From contig NZ_CP052860.1 of assembly GCF_012935715.1 (NCBI RefSeq), positions 6,448,001-6,512,000 on the forward strand: 64,000 nt of DNA. The letters run 5' to 3'. Of this stretch, positions 44,111-53,191 are shown piece after piece. The notes beneath the pieces were generated by a model. That model saw only the letters and a list, made by a program, of their open reading frames with translations, was not told the DNA's origin and did no database searches. A program made the position numbers and the translations under genes. The stretch's first letter is position 1. The number at the start of each line of letters is the position of its first letter. The DNA comes from Pseudomonas sp. ADAK13. Lineage in GTDB: Bacteria; Pseudomonadota; Gammaproteobacteria; Pseudomonadales; Pseudomonadaceae.

Positions 44111-44901
44111 CGACGCTCTCCACGGGACAGTCGAGCGCTGATGGCCTGCAACGCAATCAGCAGCGGCACGATCATCAGCAAAAAGATAAGGGTGTAGGCA
44201 CTGGCGATTTCCAGGCGCGCCGAGGCGTAGCTGTCGGCGAGGCCGACCGGCAGGGTCTTGGTCATCGGCGTGTGGAGCATCCAGGTCAGGTTGAACTCAC
44301 CCAGGGACAGGGTGACGACCATCAACACCCCGGCGAGAATCCCCGCCCGGCAGTTGGGCACCACCACGCTGAAAAAGCGCTGGATCGGCCCCGCTCCCAG
44401 ACTGGCCGCCGCCTCTTCCAGCACCGGCAATTGCTGGCGTTGCATCACCGCCATCACCGGGCGCACCAGGAACGGCAAGGTGAACAACACATGCCCCACC
44501 AGGATGAACAGCCAACTGCTGCGAAACCCGCCGAACTGACCGTAGGTCAGCAACAACGCCAGCGCACTGGCCAGGCCAGGCATCGCCACCGGCAGCACCA
44601 TCAACTCCTCGAAGGCGCGGCTGAAGCGGTTGTTCATGCGCACCAGGGCGTATGCCGCCGGCACGCCGATCACGCAGACGCACACCGCACAGGCCAGGGC
44701 CAGTTGCAGCGAGAGCCAGACCGTCGGTGAGTAGGCCTGCCACACCTGGATCAACCAGTCGAAGGTCAGGCCGCTGGACAGGCCGACGAAGAAATTGCGC
44801 GTCAGCCCCGCCAGCAATGACATCAACACCGGCACCAACATGAAGGCACAGACCAGCAAGGTAAACAGCAGTTGGATGACAAACAGCGATGAGCGCTTCA
44901 C
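44107..44901 (-). CDS. ABC importer permease 2
   Basis: 264-residue inner-membrane permease with six hydrophobic segments and the coupling-loop EEAAASLGAGPIQRFFSVVVP. A GTG start at 44901 overlaps the stop of the first permease (GTGA); no upstream start is needed. It is one half of the importer channel. Confidence 0.9.
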   Translation of the reverse strand: MKRSSLFVIQLLFTLLVCAFMLVPVLMSLLAGLTRNFFVGLSSGLTFDWLIQVWQAYSPTVWLSLQLALACAVCVCVIGVPAAYALVRMNNRFSRAFEELMVLPVAMPGLASALALLLTYGQFGGFRSSWLFILVGHVLFTLPFLVRPVMAVMQRQQLPVLEEAAASLGAGPIQRFFSVVVPNCRAGILAGVLMVVTLSLGEFNLTWMLHTPMTKTLPVGLADSYASARLEIASAYTLIFLLMIVPLLIALQAISARLSRGERR

Positions 44902-45719
44902 AGGACCGTCCCCGCGTTTTTCACCAGGCGCCGCGTCAGCAGCAACACGGCCCAGGTCACCGCGCCGAGCACCACCGAGAGCGCCGCCGCCACCGCAAAA
45001 TTGGCGTAGTTGGTGAACACGTTGTAGATGGCGACCGGCGTCACGTTCAGCCGCGTGCCCAGGGTGAACGCCGTGCCGAAGGCGCCCATGGACGTGGCAA
45101 AACAGATCGCCCCACAGGAGGCCAACGCCGGCGCCAGCCCCGGCACAATCACATCGCACACCACCCGCCAATGCCCGGCCCCCAGTGAGTGGGCGGCTTC
45201 CTCCAGGCTACGGTCGAGGCTTTCACACGCCGCCATTACCGTGAGGATGACCCGTGGAATCGAAAAGTACAGGTAGCCGACAAACAGCCCCGCCAGCGAA
45301 TAGGCAAAGATCCAGCGCTCACCGGCCAGCTGAAGCCCGAGTGAGGCGAACAAGCCTTGGCGGCCCGCCAGCAGGATCACCAGGAAGCCCACCACCACGC
45401 CGGGAAACGCCAGGGGAAATGTCAGCAACGCCACCAGCGCCGAACGCCCGAAGAAGTGCTGGCGCGCGAGAAACACACCGGTGATGCCGCCCACCAGCAG
45501 CGCCGCCAACGTCACCAGCACCGCAAGCACGCAGGTTTGCGCCAGGCTGCCCAGGTATTGCGCGCTGCTCAGCACTTGCCAGTAACCGCTGCCGTGGCTG
45601 TCGCGGCTTTCGCCACCCAGCACGATCAAGTGCGCCAGCGGCAACAGCCAGAAGGCGAGCAGCACCGCAAACGCCGGGGCCAGGGCCCAAGCGGGGTTTG
45701 GCCGCAAGAGTGCCTTCAC
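44898..45719 (-). CDS. ABC importer permease 1
   Basis: 273-residue permease with six hydrophobic segments and the coupling loop EEAAHSLGAGHWRVVCDVIVP. The next gene, the binding protein, ends immediately before its ATG. The pair of separate permeases, ATPase with TOBE domain and iron/phosphonate-type binding protein matches the Fbp/2-aminoethylphosphonate/polyamine superfamily of importers. Confidence 0.9.
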   Translation of the reverse strand: MKALLRPNPAWALAPAFAVLLAFWLLPLAHLIVLGGESRDSHGSGYWQVLSSAQYLGSLAQTCVLAVLVTLAALLVGGITGVFLARQHFFGRSALVALLTFPLAFPGVVVGFLVILLAGRQGLFASLGLQLAGERWIFAYSLAGLFVGYLYFSIPRVILTVMAACESLDRSLEEAAHSLGAGHWRVVCDVIVPGLAPALASCGAICFATSMGAFGTAFTLGTRLNVTPVAIYNVFTNYANFAVAAALSVVLGAVTWAVLLLTRRLVKNAGTVL

Positions 45720-46724
45720 TTACTTGACCTCACTCAAATAACGCGCGGCGAAAGCTTCCTGCACGGCGGCCATTTTCTGGTAGTCCACCACACCGGCGCG
45801 GGCGTAGTCGCCGTCTGGCAGGAACTGCGCGGCAACGTCCGCTGGCATCTTCACCGGCCGCACCGGGCGCAGGTAGGCCTTGGCCCAGAGTGCCTGGCCT
45901 TCATCGGAGAGCACGAAATCCAGGACCTTTTCACCGTTGGCGCGGTGCGGCGCGTTCGCCACCAGGCTCATCACATAAGGCACGCTGATGCTGCCTTCCC
46001 TGGGAATCACGAAGGCGACGTTGGCATTGTCTTTGTAGCGGGCGCGGTAGGCGTTGAAGTCGTAGTCCACCAGGATCGGCAACTCACCGGAAAGCACCCG
46101 TGCATAGGCGGTTTGCTTGGGCACGATGGGGGCGTTTTTCGAGAGCTTCTGGAAGTAGTCGATGGCCGGAGCGAAGTTGTCGAGGTCGCCGCCCATGGCG
46201 CGGTTGATTGCCACCGCCGAGACGTAGCCGACGAAGGCACTGGACGGGTCGAGGTAGCCGACCATGCCTTTGTATTCGGGCTTGAGCAGGTCGGCCCAGC
46301 TTTGCGGCACTGGCAGGCCTCCCAAGGCGTCGACGTTGACCATGATGCCCAGGGTGCCGGAGTGAATCGCGAACCACTGGCCGTCCGGGTCTTTCAGGCC
46401 GGCGGGAATCTGTTCCCAACCTTTGGGCTTATAGCCCTCCACCACCGCCGCCTTTTGCGCTTGCAGGCCGAACGTCACGCCGTAGTAGACGACATCCGCC
46501 ACCGGCGCGGCTTTCTCGGCCACCAACTGCGCCAGGGACTGGCCGGAGTTCTTGTTGTCCAGCGGCACCTGCACGCCGGTGCTCGTGGCGATGGCCTTGA
46601 GTTGCGTGCCCCAGTCTGCCCAGTCTGGCGGGCAGTTGTAGCAAATCGCGGTGTCGGCGGCCTGGGCCAGGCTGGCCGCGCCGCACAGCAGCAATGCCGC
46701 CAGGGTTTTACTGAGCATGCTCAT
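45720..46724 (-). CDS. ABC importer periplasmic binding protein
   Basis: 334-residue binding protein. A signal peptide (MSMLSKTLAALLLCGAASLAQA) is followed by DTAICYNCPPDWADWGTQLKA, and a two-lobe ferric/phosphonate-type fold. The ATG at 46724 follows GGAGA, and overlaps the LacI stop by one base. The ligand is not identifiable; the linked phosphoesterase suggests a phosphorylated solute. Confidence 0.88.
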   Translation of the reverse strand: MSMLSKTLAALLLCGAASLAQAADTAICYNCPPDWADWGTQLKAIATSTGVQVPLDNKNSGQSLAQLVAEKAAPVADVVYYGVTFGLQAQKAAVVEGYKPKGWEQIPAGLKDPDGQWFAIHSGTLGIMVNVDALGGLPVPQSWADLLKPEYKGMVGYLDPSSAFVGYVSAVAINRAMGGDLDNFAPAIDYFQKLSKNAPIVPKQTAYARVLSGELPILVDYDFNAYRARYKDNANVAFVIPREGSISVPYVMSLVANAPHRANGEKVLDFVLSDEGQALWAKAYLRPVRPVKMPADVAAQFLPDGDYARAGVVDYQKMAAVQEAFAARYLSEVK

Positions 46725-47728
46725 CAAGCGTCTCCTTTATGGGGTTGGGTGCTTTCGCCCGGACGGATATGGCACGGCAGGCAATGGGAAACCGGGGCGT
46801 TGCCGGCGATTTGCGCCAGCAGTTGGTCGATCACGGTGCTGGCCAACAGCGCGATGGGCTGCACCACGCTGCACAGCGTCGGGTGCATCTGGGTGCCCAG
46901 GGAAATGCCGTCAAAGCCCATCACCGAGAGTTGTTCGGGTACGTTCCAGGCATGCCGGCGCAGTTCGGCGATCAGGCTGATGGCGAGAAAATCGTTGGAA
47001 CACACCAGCGCGGTGGGCGCCTGCGAGCCTTGCAGGAAGGGCTCGATGGCGGCGAATTCGGCTTGGGTGTGGGCCGGCATTTCGATCACCGGTTGGCTGT
47101 CGAGGCCGTACTCGCCCATGGCATCGCAATACCCGGCGTAACGCAGGCGCGCCCGGTCGGACTGCAACGCGGGGCCGGCGACCATGGCGATGCGGCGATG
47201 GCCCGCTTCCAGCAGATAACGGGTGGCCAGCGCCATGCCGGCGCGGTTGTCCACCGAGACGGCGCTGTAGTTGGGGTTGTCGGGTTGGTGGTAGGCCAAC
47301 ACGAACGGGGTTTCTTCCGTGGCCAGGCTGTGGAGCACGCTGTTGCTTTCAGCGTCGGTAACGGTCAGCACCAGGCCATCGACGCGCTGACGCAGCAGTT
47401 CTTCCACCACACTGCTTTCGCGCTCGGCGCTGTAGTCGGTGGTCGCCAGCAGCAGGTTATAGCCCCGCAGGCGTGCGGCGCGCTCCATGGCCTGGAACTG
47501 CTCGGCGAACACCGGGTTCAGCAGGTTGGGCACCACCACGCCAATCAGCTGGGTGGTTTGCAGGCGCAGTTGGCGGCCCAGCAGGTTGGGCCTGAAACCC
47601 AGCTCGCGGGCGGCGGCGAATACCTGCTCGCGGGTGGCCGGGCGCACTTGTTCCGGGGAAGCAAAGGTGCGCGCGGCGGTGGCGCGGGATACGCCAGCGA
47701 GCCGGGCTACGTCTTTCAAATCAGTCAT
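46724..47728 (-). CDS. LacI-family repressor of the importer operon
   Basis: 334-residue LacI regulator: helix-turn-helix TDLKDVARLAGVSRATAARTF and a periplasmic-binding-like ligand domain (LIGVVVPNLLNPVFAEQF). It is the first gene of the operon, ahead of the transport genes, so it likely represses its own operon from the palindrome just upstream. ATG at 47728. Confidence 0.92.
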   Translation of the reverse strand: MTDLKDVARLAGVSRATAARTFASPEQVRPATREQVFAAARELGFRPNLLGRQLRLQTTQLIGVVVPNLLNPVFAEQFQAMERAARLRGYNLLLATTDYSAERESSVVEELLRQRVDGLVLTVTDAESNSVLHSLATEETPFVLAYHQPDNPNYSAVSVDNRAGMALATRYLLEAGHRRIAMVAGPALQSDRARLRYAGYCDAMGEYGLDSQPVIEMPAHTQAEFAAIEPFLQGSQAPTALVCSNDFLAISLIAELRRHAWNVPEQLSVMGFDGISLGTQMHPTLCSVVQPIALLASTVIDQLLAQIAGNAPVSHCLPCHIRPGESTQPHKGDA

Positions 47729-47739
47729 TGTCACTCGCT

Positions 47740-47753
47740 TGAGATCGATCTCA
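47740..47753. promoter_or_regulatory. LacI operator TGAGATCGATCTCA
   Basis: A perfect 14-base palindrome with a central CG step, 12 bases before the LacI start, the form typical of LacI-family sites. Confidence 0.75.
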
Positions 47754-47853
47754 TTGGCGAGGACAGTAACGGGGGAATGTGGCAGTCAGGCGATGGGGAG
47801 ATGACGGTTTGATGTCAGCGTGGGCGGGGTTTTGGAGTTCGCTGAACATCTCA

Positions 47854-47963
47854 TGTGGGAGCTGTCGAGCTTTAGCGAGGCTGCGATAGCGGTGTGTCAG
47901 GCAGCCTGTTTATCGGCTGTGCCGCCGCCTTCGCGTCCTCGCTAAAGCTCGACGGCTCCCACA
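47854..47963. repeat. REPIN-type inverted repeat pair
   Basis: Arms TGTGGGAGCTGTCGAGCTTTAGCG and its inverted copy CGCTAAAGCTCGACGGCTCCCACA, a second sub-type that shares its right arm with the single arm at 10101. Confidence 0.85.
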
Positions 47964-47985
47964 GGGGACCGATGTTGCTGGATGG

Positions 47986-48648
47986 TCAGGCCACCTGCCC
48001 CTCTTTGGCGGCGTTGGCGAGTATGTCTTTTGCGGGCACGTTGACCCATGTGGCGGCGTCCACCTCGGCTTGCTTCGCCAGCCAGTCACCCACCATCTGA
48101 TAACCCAGTGTGTACCCCAACCACCTGGGCCTTGCCCCGGTGCCGAAGAACCATTCACTGTGGTCGTAATACGTGGCCTCCAGAAGCTGGAGCTCTACCG
48201 GCGAACTCAGCAGCTCCCCGGGTGTAAGCGCCCTCTCCCACAGCTCCGGCTCACTGCCCAGCACCCGCCGCACAAACTGCCCGGCCAGCCCTTCGCTGAT
48301 CATCGCCTCACCCAGCGTCCAGCCATAACCCGGCCCCGCCATGCGCAGGCAATGATGCACCTCATGCACCACATGCCGACGCAGCGAGCCACTGCGCAAA
48401 CTGGCCAGGAAATTCGGGTTGTCGGGGTCCAGGGTCATGCTGAACATCGTGCTGCGATAAGCGCGGCCGACCAGGCCCAGCTCCGGGAGGGTTTCCCCTG
48501 GCAATCGCTGGATCAGGACATCCAGGCGCGGCGGCGGCATCAGTTCGGCAATTGCCCCGTAGGCGGCTTCAAATTCACGGATCAGCTCAGGGCGAAACTC
48601 CGCCAGGCTCCCCGAAGCTTCCAGCCAATGCAGTGTCCATGCGTCCAT
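47986..48648 (-). CDS. Putative zinc metalloprotease (HExxH, DUF2268-like)
   Basis: 220-residue protein with a HEVHHCLR zinc motif followed by a distal E in ISEGLAGQF, the arrangement of DUF2268-type predicted Zn proteases. No signal peptide. AGAGGTGAG precedes the ATG at 48648. The substrate is unknown. Confidence 0.8.
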   Translation of the reverse strand: MDAWTLHWLEASGSLAEFRPELIREFEAAYGAIAELMPPPRLDVLIQRLPGETLPELGLVGRAYRSTMFSMTLDPDNPNFLASLRSGSLRRHVVHEVHHCLRMAGPGYGWTLGEAMISEGLAGQFVRRVLGSEPELWERALTPGELLSSPVELQLLEATYYDHSEWFFGTGARPRWLGYTLGYQMVGDWLAKQAEVDAATWVNVPAKDILANAAKEGQVA

Positions 48649-48832
48649 TCTCACCTCTCGTCGCCAAAGCCGGGATCCGTTTGCAATGCGGCTCATCATA
48701 CCCACAGGCTGTCATATTCACAGGCCAGCTTATAACCGGGCCAGCAAATTCCGCTGACTAACCTTTCGATCTGTCCCAAGTGCGGGCACAATGCGTGTCC
48801 TTTTTTGGCAGGCACCGCCGCAGGCTCTGAAA

Positions 48833-49930
48833 ATGATCAAAACGCCGTACTACCTCATCGACAAACAGAAGCTTCTGGTCAACATGCAGAAGATCGCCTA
48901 CGTGCGCGAACAGTCCGGCGCCAAGGCTCTTCTGGCCCTTAAATGCTTCGCCACCTGGTCGGTGTTCGACCTGATGCAGGAATACATGGACGGCACCACT
49001 TCGTCGTCGTTGTACGAGCTCAAGCTGGGTCGCCAGAAGTTCGAAGGTGAAGCCCACGCCTACAGCGTGGCCTGGGCCGACGATGAAATCGAAGAGATGC
49101 TGGATAACTGCGACAAGATCATCTTCAACTCCATCAGCCAGTTGCAGCGCTTTGCCGAACGTAGCGAAGGCAAGACCCGCGGCCTGCGCGTCAACCCGCA
49201 GGTGAGCAGCTCCGACTACCTGCTGGCCGACCCGGCGCGCCCGTTCAGCCGTCTGGGCGAGTGGGACCCGGTGAAGATCGAAGGCGTGATCGAGCAGATC
49301 ACAGGCTTCATGTTCCACAACAACTGCGAGAACGGTGACTTCAACCTGTTCGACCAGATGCTCAACACCATCGAAGAACGCTTCGGCGCGCTGCTGCACA
49401 AGGTCAACTGGGTCAGCCTCGGCGGCGGCATCCACTTCACCGGTGAAGGCTACGCCATCGACGCCTTCTGCCAGCGCCTCAAGGCGTTCTCGCAGAAGTA
49501 CGACGTGCAGGTGTACCTGGAACCCGGCGAAGCGGCGATCACCAACAGCGCCTCCCTGGAAGTGACCGTGCTCGACACCCTCTACAACGGCAAAAACCTC
49601 GCCGTGGTAGACAGCTCCATCGAAGCCCACCTGCTGGACCTGCTGATCTATCGCCTCAACGCCAAGCTGGCACCGAGCGACGGTGAACACACCTACATGG
49701 TGTGCGGCAAGTCGTGCCTGGCCGGGGACATCTTCGGTGAATACCAATTTGATCAGCCGCTGGCCATCGGCGATCGACTGTCGTTCATCGACACGGCAGG
49801 CTACACCATGGTCAAGAAAAACTGGTTCAACGGCCTGAAAATGCCGTCCATCGTAGTGAAACAACTCGACGGTACAGTCGAAGTGGTTCGTGAATTTGGT
49901 TACGACGACTACCTGTCCAGCCTTTCGTAA
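48833..49930 (+). CDS. nspC: Carboxynorspermidine decarboxylase
   Basis: 365-residue PLP-dependent fold III decarboxylase. The PLP lysine is in LLALKCFATWSV and the active-site cysteine in YMVCGKSCLAGD. NspC decarboxylates carboxynorspermidine or carboxyspermidine to the triamine. The start at 48833 (MIKTPYYLIDKQKLL) is the family start; the frame is open further upstream to 48791. It is followed 29 bases later by the dehydrogenase that makes its substrate, so the two form an alternative spermidine pathway. Confidence 0.92.
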   Translation: MIKTPYYLIDKQKLLVNMQKIAYVREQSGAKALLALKCFATWSVFDLMQEYMDGTTSSSLYELKLGRQKFEGEAHAYSVAWADDEIEEMLDNCDKIIFNSISQLQRFAERSEGKTRGLRVNPQVSSSDYLLADPARPFSRLGEWDPVKIEGVIEQITGFMFHNNCENGDFNLFDQMLNTIEERFGALLHKVNWVSLGGGIHFTGEGYAIDAFCQRLKAFSQKYDVQVYLEPGEAAITNSASLEVTVLDTLYNGKNLAVVDSSIEAHLLDLLIYRLNAKLAPSDGEHTYMVCGKSCLAGDIFGEYQFDQPLAIGDRLSFIDTAGYTMVKKNWFNGLKMPSIVVKQLDGTVEVVREFGYDDYLSSLS

Positions 49931-49959
49931 AGCGGACAGATAAAGGAGAGATAAAGCAA

Positions 49960-51204
49960 TTGAAAAAGAACGTTCTTATCATTGGTGCAGGAGGTGTCGC
50001 CAAGGTGGTGGCCCACAAGTGCGCGCAGCACAACGACGAACTCGGTCGTATTGCTATCGCGTCGCGCAACATCTCCAAATGCCAGGCCATCATCGACAGC
50101 GTCAAGGCCAAGGGTAGCCTCAAGGTACCCGCCGATATCCAGGCCTTCGCGCTGAACGCTTTGGACGTGGAAGCGACCAAGGCACTGATCCGCGAGACTG
50201 AATCGCAGATCGTCATCAACGTAGGTTCTGCGTTCCTCAACATGTCGGTACTGCGTGCCTGCATCGACACGGGCGTGGCTTACCTCGACACCGCCATCCA
50301 CGAAGAGCCGGGCAAGGTCTGCGAGACCCCGCCGTGGTACGGCAACTACGAATGGAACCACCTGGAAGAGTGCAAACAGAAGAACATCACGGCCATTCTT
50401 GGCGTGGGCTTCGACCCGGGTGTCGTCAACGCTTATGCAGCGCTGGCGCAGCAAAAGCATTTTGACCGCATTGATTCGATCGACATTCTCGACGTCAATG
50501 CCGGCTCCCATGGCAAATATTTCGCCACCAATTTCGACCCGGAAATCAACTTCCGCGAATTCACCGGACAGGTGTGGAGCTGGCAGAACAGCCAGTGGAC
50601 CAGCAACACCATGTTCGAAGTCAAACGCACCGACGACCTGCCTGTGGTCGGTTCGCAGAACCTGTACCTGACCGGCCACGATGAAGTGCACTCGCTGTCG
50701 AAAAACCTCGACGTGCCCAACGTGCGTTTCTGGATGAGCTTCGGCGAACACTACATCAACGTGTTCACCGTGCTGAAAAACCTCGGCCTGCTCTCCGAAA
50801 AACCGGTCACTACCGCCGAAGGCCTGGAAGTCGTGCCGCTGAAACTGGTCAAGGCCGTGCTGCCTGACCCGTCGTCGCTGGCACCGGGCTACACCGGCAA
50901 GACCTGCATCGGCGACCTGGTCAAGGGCACCAAGGATGGCCAGCCGCGCGAGCTGTTCATCTACAACGTGGCCTGCCACGAAGAAGCCTTTGCCGAAACC
51001 GACAGCCAGGGCATCTCCTACACCGCCGGCGTACCACCGGTGGCTGCAGCGCTGCTGGTTGCCCGTGGCGAGTGGGATGTGAAGCACATGGCCAACGTCG
51101 AGGAACTGCCGGCTGAGCCGTTCCTGAAAGCGCTGGACGTGATGGGCTTGCCGACTCGCATCAAAGACGAGAACGGTGACCGTGCCTGGGATGCGATTGC
51201 CTGA
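49960..51204 (+). CDS. Carboxynorspermidine synthase (saccharopine-dehydrogenase family)
   Basis: 414-residue NAD(P)-dependent enzyme of the saccharopine dehydrogenase family: the Rossmann motif VLIIGAGGVAKVVAHKCA is at the N-terminus. It would condense aspartate semialdehyde with a diamine (putrescine or diaminopropane) to form the carboxy-triamine for NspC. The TTG start at 49960 is preceded by AAAGGAG. A terminator follows. Confidence 0.9.
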   Translation: MKKNVLIIGAGGVAKVVAHKCAQHNDELGRIAIASRNISKCQAIIDSVKAKGSLKVPADIQAFALNALDVEATKALIRETESQIVINVGSAFLNMSVLRACIDTGVAYLDTAIHEEPGKVCETPPWYGNYEWNHLEECKQKNITAILGVGFDPGVVNAYAALAQQKHFDRIDSIDILDVNAGSHGKYFATNFDPEINFREFTGQVWSWQNSQWTSNTMFEVKRTDDLPVVGSQNLYLTGHDEVHSLSKNLDVPNVRFWMSFGEHYINVFTVLKNLGLLSEKPVTTAEGLEVVPLKLVKAVLPDPSSLAPGYTGKTCIGDLVKGTKDGQPRELFIYNVACHEEAFAETDSQGISYTAGVPPVAAALLVARGEWDVKHMANVEELPAEPFLKALDVMGLPTRIKDENGDRAWDAIA

Positions 51205-51223
51205 GGGTGATAGCTGACTGAAC

Positions 51224-51254
51224 AAAAAAATGCGCCCGAAGGGGCGCATTTTTT
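51224..51254 (+). terminator. Rho-independent terminator after the carboxynorspermidine genes
   Basis: AAAAAAATGCGCCC-GAAG-GGGCGCATTTTTT: seven GC-rich stem pairs extended by A-T pairs, GAAG loop, T run. Confidence 0.93.
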
Positions 51255-51295
51255 GTTGGGGCTCACATAAATCTCAAAGAACAATGAAGATCAAA

Positions 51296-51384
51296 TGTGG
51301 GAGCTGGCTTGCCTGCGATAGCGGTGGGTCAGAACCGAATGGGCGAGCTGACACTCCGCTATCGCAGGCAAGCCAGCTCCCACA
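51296..51384. repeat. REPIN-type inverted repeat pair
   Basis: Arms TGTGGGAGCTGGCTTGCCTG and CAGGCAAGCCAGCTCCCACA in inverted orientation with a short unique linker. Confidence 0.88.
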
Positions 51385-51413
51385 CTGATCGTGTTGTCTG
51401 CTCGATAGCATTT

Positions 51414-52193
51414 CTATTCAAGATTGCGCGCCGAATTGCTCAACGCCCTTGAACACTGCAACAACGCCGGCGCCAGCTGCTTCTCCGCATCCGCCCGGCT
51501 CCACCGACTGGTGGGCGCCACCACGTGCACCGCCGCTACCGGCCGGCCATTTGCCCCCAGCACCGGCGCGCCGATGGTCATGTCGCCCAGGAACAGTTCC
51601 TGGCCATTCACCGCATAGCCTTGTTCGCGCACTTGCTGCAACGACTCCATGATCCTGTCGACCTCCGTCAGCGTCTGGCTGGTGTGCGCCACCCGCTGGC
51701 TGTGCTCGATCAACGCCAACGCCTCATCCTGCGGCAACGCACTCAAATACGCCCGGCCCGACGCCGTGCAGTACATCGGCACCCGCGAGCCAATCGGCAT
51801 GTGCACCGGCACAAAGCCCGAGCTGACGAAGCGCGCGATGTACGTCATGTCGTAACCCGCAGGCTCCGTCAGGCACGAGGTTTCTCCCGTCAGGCGGGTC
51901 AGCTCCGAGAGGAACGGGTTGGCCACTTCAATCAACGAATGCGCATCCAGATAACTGAAGCCCAACTCCAGCACCCGGGGTGTGAGTTGGTAATGGCGGG
52001 TGCGCGAGTGTTTCCGAAGGTAACCCAGGCTCTCCAGGGTAAACACCATGCGCTGGGCCGAGCTTTTGGTCATGCCGGCGGCCTCGGCCACCTCTGCAAG
52101 GCTCATGCTGCGGCGCTGGGCGCTGAATGCCTTGAGCACCGACAGGCCTTTTTCCAGGGATTGGTTGTGCAAGCTGTTGCGTTCTTCAGACAT
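51414..52193 (-). CDS. IclR-family transcriptional regulator
   Basis: 259-residue IclR regulator. N-terminal winged helix: KGLSVLKAFSAQRRSMSLAEVAEAAGMTKSSAQRMVFTLESLGYL; the ligand domain contains SRVPMYCTASGRAYLSAL. The ATG at 52193 is the family-typical start. It is divergent from the amino-acid ABC importer and is its likely regulator. Confidence 0.9.
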   Translation of the reverse strand: MSEERNSLHNQSLEKGLSVLKAFSAQRRSMSLAEVAEAAGMTKSSAQRMVFTLESLGYLRKHSRTRHYQLTPRVLELGFSYLDAHSLIEVANPFLSELTRLTGETSCLTEPAGYDMTYIARFVSSGFVPVHMPIGSRVPMYCTASGRAYLSALPQDEALALIEHSQRVAHTSQTLTEVDRIMESLQQVREQGYAVNGQELFLGDMTIGAPVLGANGRPVAAVHVVAPTSRWSRADAEKQLAPALLQCSRALSNSARNLE

Positions 52194-52335
52194 GGCGGAC
52201 TCGCGGTCAGGTCGATCAAGCGTGGCGATATTTCTACACCAAACTGCGAAATTCGACCACTTAAAATCGCATACCGATACGAAATGTTCATTTTGTCGAT
52301 TTTCTGTACCACTAGACGATTTTATTGAATCGAAA

Positions 52336-52350
52336 TGGCACAGAGCTTGC
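52336..52350 (+). promoter_or_regulatory. Sigma-54-type promoter
   Basis: TGGCAC-AGAGC-TTGC matches the -24/-12 consensus (TGGCAC-N5-TTGC) exactly, about 59 bases before the binding-protein start. Expression would then need RpoN and an enhancer-binding protein, which is not encoded nearby. Confidence 0.65.
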
Positions 52351-52408
52351 GGTTTCCTCTCCAGCCGCTTGCGGTACTGACGATCCGCTTTCCTTCTGGA
52401 GTAACCCG

Positions 52409-53191
52409 ATGAACAGTCTTTCGCCCTTGTTTCGCCGCCTCGCCTTCGGTCTTTGCGCCACCCTTTGCGTGGCCACCGTGCACGCCGCCGGTGCAGCCTC
52501 GTACAAAGTCGGTGCAACGGCCAGCGGCTCGCCGTTTACCTTCCTCGACATCAAGAGCAACAGCATCCAGGGCGTGATGGTCGACGTGGCCAATGCCGTG
52601 GGCAAGGCCGGTGGTTTCACCAGCGAAATCGAGCAGACCAACTTTGCCGCGCTGATTCCTTCGCTGACCTCCGGCAAGCTCGACTTCATCGCCGCCGGCA
52701 TGCTCAAGACCCCGGAGCGCGCCCAGGTGGTGGACTTCAGCGCGCCGGTGTACGCCTACGGCGAAGGCCTGATCGTGAGTGCCGACGACAACGCAACCTA
52801 TACCGACCTCAGTTCGCTTAAGGACCAAGTAGTGGGCGTGCAGGCCGGCACGATCTTCTACGACATGCTCAACAAGCTGGGTATCTTCAAGGAAATCCGC
52901 ACCTACGACTCCATCGGTGAAATGGTCCGGGACCTGAGCCTGGGCCGCATCAAGGCCGCCGTGGGTGACCAGCCGGTGGTGGCGTACCAGATCCGCCAGA
53001 AGCTGTTCAAAGGCGTGAAACTCGCCGCCGACTACAAGCCGGTCAACGTCGGCGAGGTGTGCCTGGTGGTGCGCAAGGGCGACAGCGAAACCCTCGCACG
53101 CCTGAACCAGGCCATCGCCAGCATCAAGGCTGACGGCACCCTGGAGGCGATCCTGAAGAAGTGGGGGCTTGATGCCCAGGTGCAGCCATGA
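52409..53191 (+). CDS. Amino-acid ABC transporter binding protein
   Basis: 260-residue family 3 solute-binding protein with a signal peptide (MNSLSPLFRRLAFGLCATLCVATVHAA) and the typical SGSPFTFLDIKSNSIQGVMVDVANAV and LDFIAAGMLKTPERAQVVDFS segments. GGAG precedes the ATG. It heads a four-gene operon with permease, ATPase and a FAD oxidase, each overlapping the next. Confidence 0.92.
   Translation: MNSLSPLFRRLAFGLCATLCVATVHAAGAASYKVGATASGSPFTFLDIKSNSIQGVMVDVANAVGKAGGFTSEIEQTNFAALIPSLTSGKLDFIAAGMLKTPERAQVVDFSAPVYAYGEGLIVSADDNATYTDLSSLKDQVVGVQAGTIFYDMLNKLGIFKEIRTYDSIGEMVRDLSLGRIKAAVGDQPVVAYQIRQKLFKGVKLAADYKPVNVGEVCLVVRKGDSETLARLNQAIASIKADGTLEAILKKWGLDAQVQP

Noticed and set aside
45357..47141. 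594-codon frame on the + strand opposite the binding protein and LacI
   Set aside because: Antisense to two clear genes; composition typical of shadow frames.
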